A stretch of 64,000 nt of DNA from Siphonodentalium dalli. Taxonomy: Eukaryota; Mollusca; Scaphopoda; Gadilida; Siphonodentaliidae. Positions 40,601-46,600 of this stretch are shown here, piece by piece. The notes under the pieces were generated by a model. The model had not been told where the DNA came from. It did no database searches and saw nothing but the letters and a program-made list of their open reading frames with translations. The position numbers and the translations under genes were made by a program. Where the stretch lies: contig CP136066.1 in NCBI GenBank assembly GCA_032622095.1, positions 91,719,319 through 91,783,318 of the forward strand. Direction: 5' to 3'. The stretch's first letter is position 1. Every line of letters starts with the position of its first letter.

Positions 40601-43600
40601 AATCTGGTCCTAGGTCTCCCTTAGCAGTTGAGGCCTAAGCAGAATGAGGTGAATTTTGTGATGTTATCCCGCTCTGTGGGATATCATCACTAAATTCACC
40701 CACTGGGGACCTCATTCTGCAAATGACACACACTATTTGCAGCCTTGATGACCACATTGAAACTACTATTAATTATTCCCCCTTTTTTTTTTTTAAAAGG
40801 GGGGTATACTGTTTTGCACCTGTCCGTGCGTCCGTCTGTCGTCCGTCCGATGTCTGTTCATGTCATAACTTAAACAGTAGTGCTCGGATCTCAATGAAAT
40901 TAGGTATGGATGTTCACTATTATGAGGACATTAAATAGAGGGTTCCATCGTTTTGTTCGGATTTTCCATTCTAGAGTTATTCATCTTTGTTTATCTTGAA
41001 ATGTTGGATTTTTGGTCCATCTGGTGTCTGTTCATGTCATAACATGAACAGTAGTGCTCGGATCTCAATGAAATTTTGTATGGATGTTCACTACTATGAG
41101 GGCATTCAATAGAGGGTTCCATCGTTTTGTTTGGATTTTCCATTCTAGAGTTATACATCTTTGTTCATCTGGAAATGTTGGCTTTTTGGTTCGTCTGTTG
41201 TCTGTTCATGTCGTAACTTCGACATTTGTACTGGGATCTCAATGGGATTTGGTATGGATGTTCACTACTATGAGGACATTAAAATGAGGGTTCCATCGTT
41301 TTGTTCCGCTTTTCCATTCTAGAGTTATTCATCTTTGTTCATCTGGAAATGTTGGCTTTTTGGTCCGTCTGGTGTCTGTTCATGTCGTAACTTCAACAGT
41401 TGCGCTGGGATCTCAATGGAATTTGGTATAGATGTTCACTGCTATGAGGACATTCAATAGGGGGTTCCATTGTTCTGTTCTGCTTTTCCATTCTAGAGTA
41501 ATTCATCTTTGTTTATCTGGAAATGTTGGCTGTTTGATCCATCTGATGTCTGTTCAGCTCATAACTTGAACAGTAATGCTCGGATCTCAATGAAATTTTT
41601 TATGGATGTTCACCACTATTCTCTGAGGACATTTAATGGCACATTCAAATGTTTGTTTTGGTTTTTTGTTCTATAGTTATTCATCTTTGTTTATATGAAA
41701 ATGCTGAGTTCTGGGTCCATATGTCTGAGTATAGCCATCATAAGTTATAGATGTGCCCACACTAGGCGGTATGCCACGAGGGGGTATGCACCGGACGACA
41801 GTCCATCTCTTGTTGATTCAATAATTAACCTTCATTATTGCAGGTTAGTGCAGTCAAGGAGAGATGTAATTGAACAAAAGAACTATGAACGACCATATCA
41901 ATGGAACCAGGTATGTAGTCTTAAGAACTATGAACGACCGTATCAATGGAACCAGGTATGTAGTCTTAAGAACTATGAACGACCGTATCAATGGAACCAG
42001 GTATGTAGTCTTAAGAACTATGAACGACCGTATCAATGGAACCAGGTATGTAGTCTTTATCCCTTTACCCAACAAAACGGCCAGAAACGCCCAAATAAAG
42101 CTTCAACAGCCTAAAATATCTTCGGTCTGTCTCAATAACACCATACAAATATGGGTATCATTGGAACCGGCTCATTGACCACATTGTGATGGTTACAGTT
42201 ATGCCCTGTGCCAATGCATTCTCTTATATATGCGAGTCGACCATAGGTCGCCTCGCATATATAAGAGAATGCATTGGCCTAAAAAAAATTGTTTTTTAAC
42301 ACTTTTTATAATATTTTTCTACATTCTTTGACAATTTTATCATTTTTAATATGTTTTAAGCCAATGCATTCTCTTATATATGCGAGGCGACCTATGGTCG
42401 ACTCGCATATATAAGAGAATGCATTGGCAAAGGGCCGTTCTGTTGGGTAAAGGGTTATACCATGTGTCATTTTGAAAATGTATCATGTTATGTATATATC
42501 CTCAAATTGTGTGGTTATGGAATTACACAGTCTTGTGGGATATAATCTTCAAAATAATGAATAGATGCGTGGTTTGTCCGTGACCGGAAATATTGATCCT
42601 AATTTGCCCGTGGTTGTAAACTTATAAACTAACCTAATGACGTCTGTCTGGAATAGGCCCCAACGGTCTCTCTTGACTCTCGATGTGATAAGATGTAGCT
42701 ATGGAATTGGAACTCAAATGAATATTTTACATAGGGATTTTGATATTTATATAGTCCCGGGAACTTCATATCGAATATCACTGCTAATGAGCTCGGCTTT
42801 GTGACTACAGACCGGAATGTTCGTCTGATCATCATAAAAGTTAGTTGTGGATGTTAATATTGATAAGTAGATGGGGAACAAGTCATTTTGGGGTCATTCG
42901 GCCATAAAACATGGCCACCTGCAGCCATCTTGGATTTAATAACTAAATACTTTGGCACAGGCTACAGGTCGTACCTTTGGTCAGATCATCATGAAATTTG
43001 TCATGGATGTTAACATTAACATGTAGATGGGAAACTGGTCATTTTGGGGTCATTCGGCAAAAAAACTTGACGGCCAGCAGCCATCTTGGATTTAAAAAAT
43101 CAATCCATTAGCACGGGCTACAGGTCGTACTGTTTGTCTGATCATCATAAAATTTGTCATGGATGTTAATATTGACATGTAGATGTGAACGAGTCATTTT
43201 GAGGTCATTCGGTCATGAAACATGGCCGCTGGCAGCCATCTTGGATTTAACTTTTTACATGACTAAATCATTTGGGACGGGCTACAAGTACTTTTTGTCG
43301 GATCATTATGAAATTTGTCATAGCTCTTGATATTGACATGTAGATGGAAATGAGTCATTTTGGGGTCATTTGGCAAAAAATATATAAAAAAAACATGGCT
43401 GCCAGCAGCCATCTTGGATTTCAACATTCAATTCATCATTCCATTCATTGCTCATAACAAAAATTTAACTTGTTTGCAATGTTGAGCTACATATACAGTG
43501 TCATGGACACTTCCATTGAGTAATTTCCAAGTTATATGTGTGTTTTATTTTTGGTGTAATGTTCTATTTGTCTTTGAATATATGCTGCTACGGTTGCATG

Positions 43601-46600
43601 GCTAGTTTGTAGTGCTATATTTATAATGTCACCATTTGTTGCATTTATTGTATGTGCACATTTTTCTATTTTTGTAGGTGAAGAAGGAGGATCTAATATC
43701 TGTCTCTGCCGATGAGATTGGGACATACCTGCTGAACCTCCACTCTGGAATCAAGCTGCATGGAGCAGATATTCCGAGTGAAGAGGACACTCGTAAATCC
43801 AGGTTACTCAAGCATGAAAAACAGCTCCATCAGACCGCCAACAGGTGAATACAGTTTCATCTACACAATACAATCCCTTAACTGAAACTTTTTGACTTTC
43901 CTTATTCTTTATCATTCAACTGACTGCTCAACATAACATTAAAGGTACTCAATCCGATTAGATGGTCCCCATATCATCAGATTCCAGCAACAACAACATT
44001 TTTTGAAATACCGCTTCAGTTATCAGAATCGATTAATTGCCCAAAAAATAATGCTAAACACAGTCAACTATAGTATAAAATTGCCCAAAACCTGTTATCA
44101 ACTTTTGTTTAATGAAATTTTGCCAGTTTGTGAAACATCTGACAGAAAAAAGCCACTTGATTTTAGAGTTATCCATCTTCATCCTCAATTTGGTCTGAGA
44201 CGTTCTTCTTATCGACTGTTTACTGGGCCACGGAAAATTATCGTTGGTGAAAAGTTATAGATTTCAAAAATCGATATCTAATAACTCGGTTGGGTCTGAC
44301 GATTTCTGACTGAGGTATTCACCTATTCGAATTAATTAACCCTTTCATGACTGGAGTTGCGCTTGTGCAGCATTAATGATCCTGTGCCAGTGCATTCTGT
44401 TATATATGCGAGTCTCCCATATATAAGAGAATGCACTGGCTGACAAGGTCAAGGTATATAATTTTAGGCCAGTGTATTCTTATATATATATGTGAGGCTT
44501 ACTATGGGAGACTCACATATATAAGAGAATGCATTTAAACAGGGTTTCACAAAATTTCAGGAATCTCCAGTCATGGAAGGGTTAATTTTAAATTGAAAAA
44601 TATTTAACCCTTTACCCAATAAGGATATTATCAACATCACTACCCTCAACCAACAGTGAAAGAAGATAACGTCGCCATCCCAGCCAACGAATCTCTTAGC
44701 CGACGTCAAATTATTGGGAAGAAATCAGTATTTATGGCATTATGTTACATCATTGATGTTGTTTATCTTGATCTTGTTTCCAGAGTCGTGAATCCCCCCT
44801 ATAATATTGTATGAATATTTATTTGTTTTTTTATTTATATTGAGATTTATGATAATGTCAATGTAAAAAACAAAGAAAAGGTTATTTTTTTTATCAACAT
44901 TAATTTCACAGTTGGCAAAAAACATCATGAAATTGGGTGAGTTTTAATATATCAATGTTTAAGAAATGGTACATAAATACATCATCAAGTGGCATATTAT
45001 AATTCTTGGATATTTTCATATGAATGCAGTTACAATTATCGCCTTTATTAGCTAAACTATTGTCATGATATCATTGATGACATTTTATACATTTTTTTTT
45101 TACCTCTATTAATCAGTCTTGAAATGGCATTGATATTGTAACCTTGACATTGCTGCTATTAGCCAATGTCAATACCTTCAAAAATTTATAAATATAAATA
45201 AAATAATTCCTTCATGCCTATTACAGTCGAGAAAAGTACTTTCTCTTAGTGAAATTTTGAGCAATCATATCCAATATAAAATAGCAAGACATTTCTTAAA
45301 ACGCAGATAACTAAACTATAAATTCAATTATCATTTTGAAAAATGGCCCACTATGTGCAATTTTAACTACGCCGCCAATGTCTCGTGTGTGTTCAAATAA
45401 AACATACCAGTACATAATGTTTACTAAGTCATTTCTTTGATTTTTAATATCACAATCAGGCGAACTGACCAGAGTTATCCCAGTCTTAATGCGTAGTGGA
45501 TATGAACTTTAGTACTTACACAAGAAACAAATATTCAAGCGATGATAACAACCCCTCTCGTGAACCTAACACGTCAAGTACTTGAGTTTGACCCAGTTAT
45601 GATATCTCGGTACATTTCCAATTCCATGCATCGTTAATTGTCCATTGTAAATTGTCAAGTCAATAAATTTTGAAAAAGATTGAATGGCTATATAGGTCAA
45701 TAAAATACTTTCCCTTTGTGTATATCTGAGGTATCAAACTAATTAAAGGTACTAAATCTGATGAGACGCTCCTAAGTTACTATTTCTTTGCTTCGGGAGT
45801 AAAAAATATTTGTTGAAGTCGAGAAACCCACCCGCCAAAGCTCAGAGTGATCAGGTATCGATTTTTTAAGTTTGTTATATCTCCAGATGTGTGGTATTCA
45901 AATGGAGGGTCTCAGACAAAATTTCGAATGAAGATGGATAACTCTAAAATCAAGTGGTAATATGGTCAATACTTTAGTGATAATACGGCCATATTTTGTT
46001 GAACAAAATGTTGATAAATAACATGTTTTGGGAAATTTGATGCCATAGTTGACAGTGGTTAGTATTATTTTGTTGCAATAAAATCGATTCTCATAACTAA
46101 AGCGTATTTTGAAGAAATGTTGTTGTATTTGATGCTACTCAAATTCAATATATTTTAAATAATATATAATAAATATTTGATATAAATAATTGAAATTTTT
46201 CTTATAGATTTTAATGACTGATAGAATAAATGGTAACTCAACAGGGAAACCATCCCAGTTAAGCAAACGTTGCGCTGAGATTTCGCTTAACAATGACCGA
46301 TCTAGGGCTGGGAAAATAGATTTATTTTTTGCTATTTGGAAATGAAAATCACTATCTAAGAAATAATACATAATCCAATATAAATATCAATTTCAAGTTG
46401 TCAGATGTTACAAAGATTGACCTCGCGACCCTGCAGAATGCAGTTAACAAGAAAGCGTCTCTGACAATAGGTGACAAATGGGAAGTTGGCTTCACTAATA
46501 TTTTGTGGTTGGAAATAAAAGCTATATGTCATAACCTGAATAAAAAGTACAAAATAAAGTGAAAATTAGCTATATTATGATCACAGATAACAAAACTATT

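Noticed and set aside
41695-42114. 139-codon open frame with repeats as an independent repeat protein
   Set aside because: It is exon 18 extended through upstream intron and the tandem donor array; only 41844 onward has an acceptor and a match to TDRD9.
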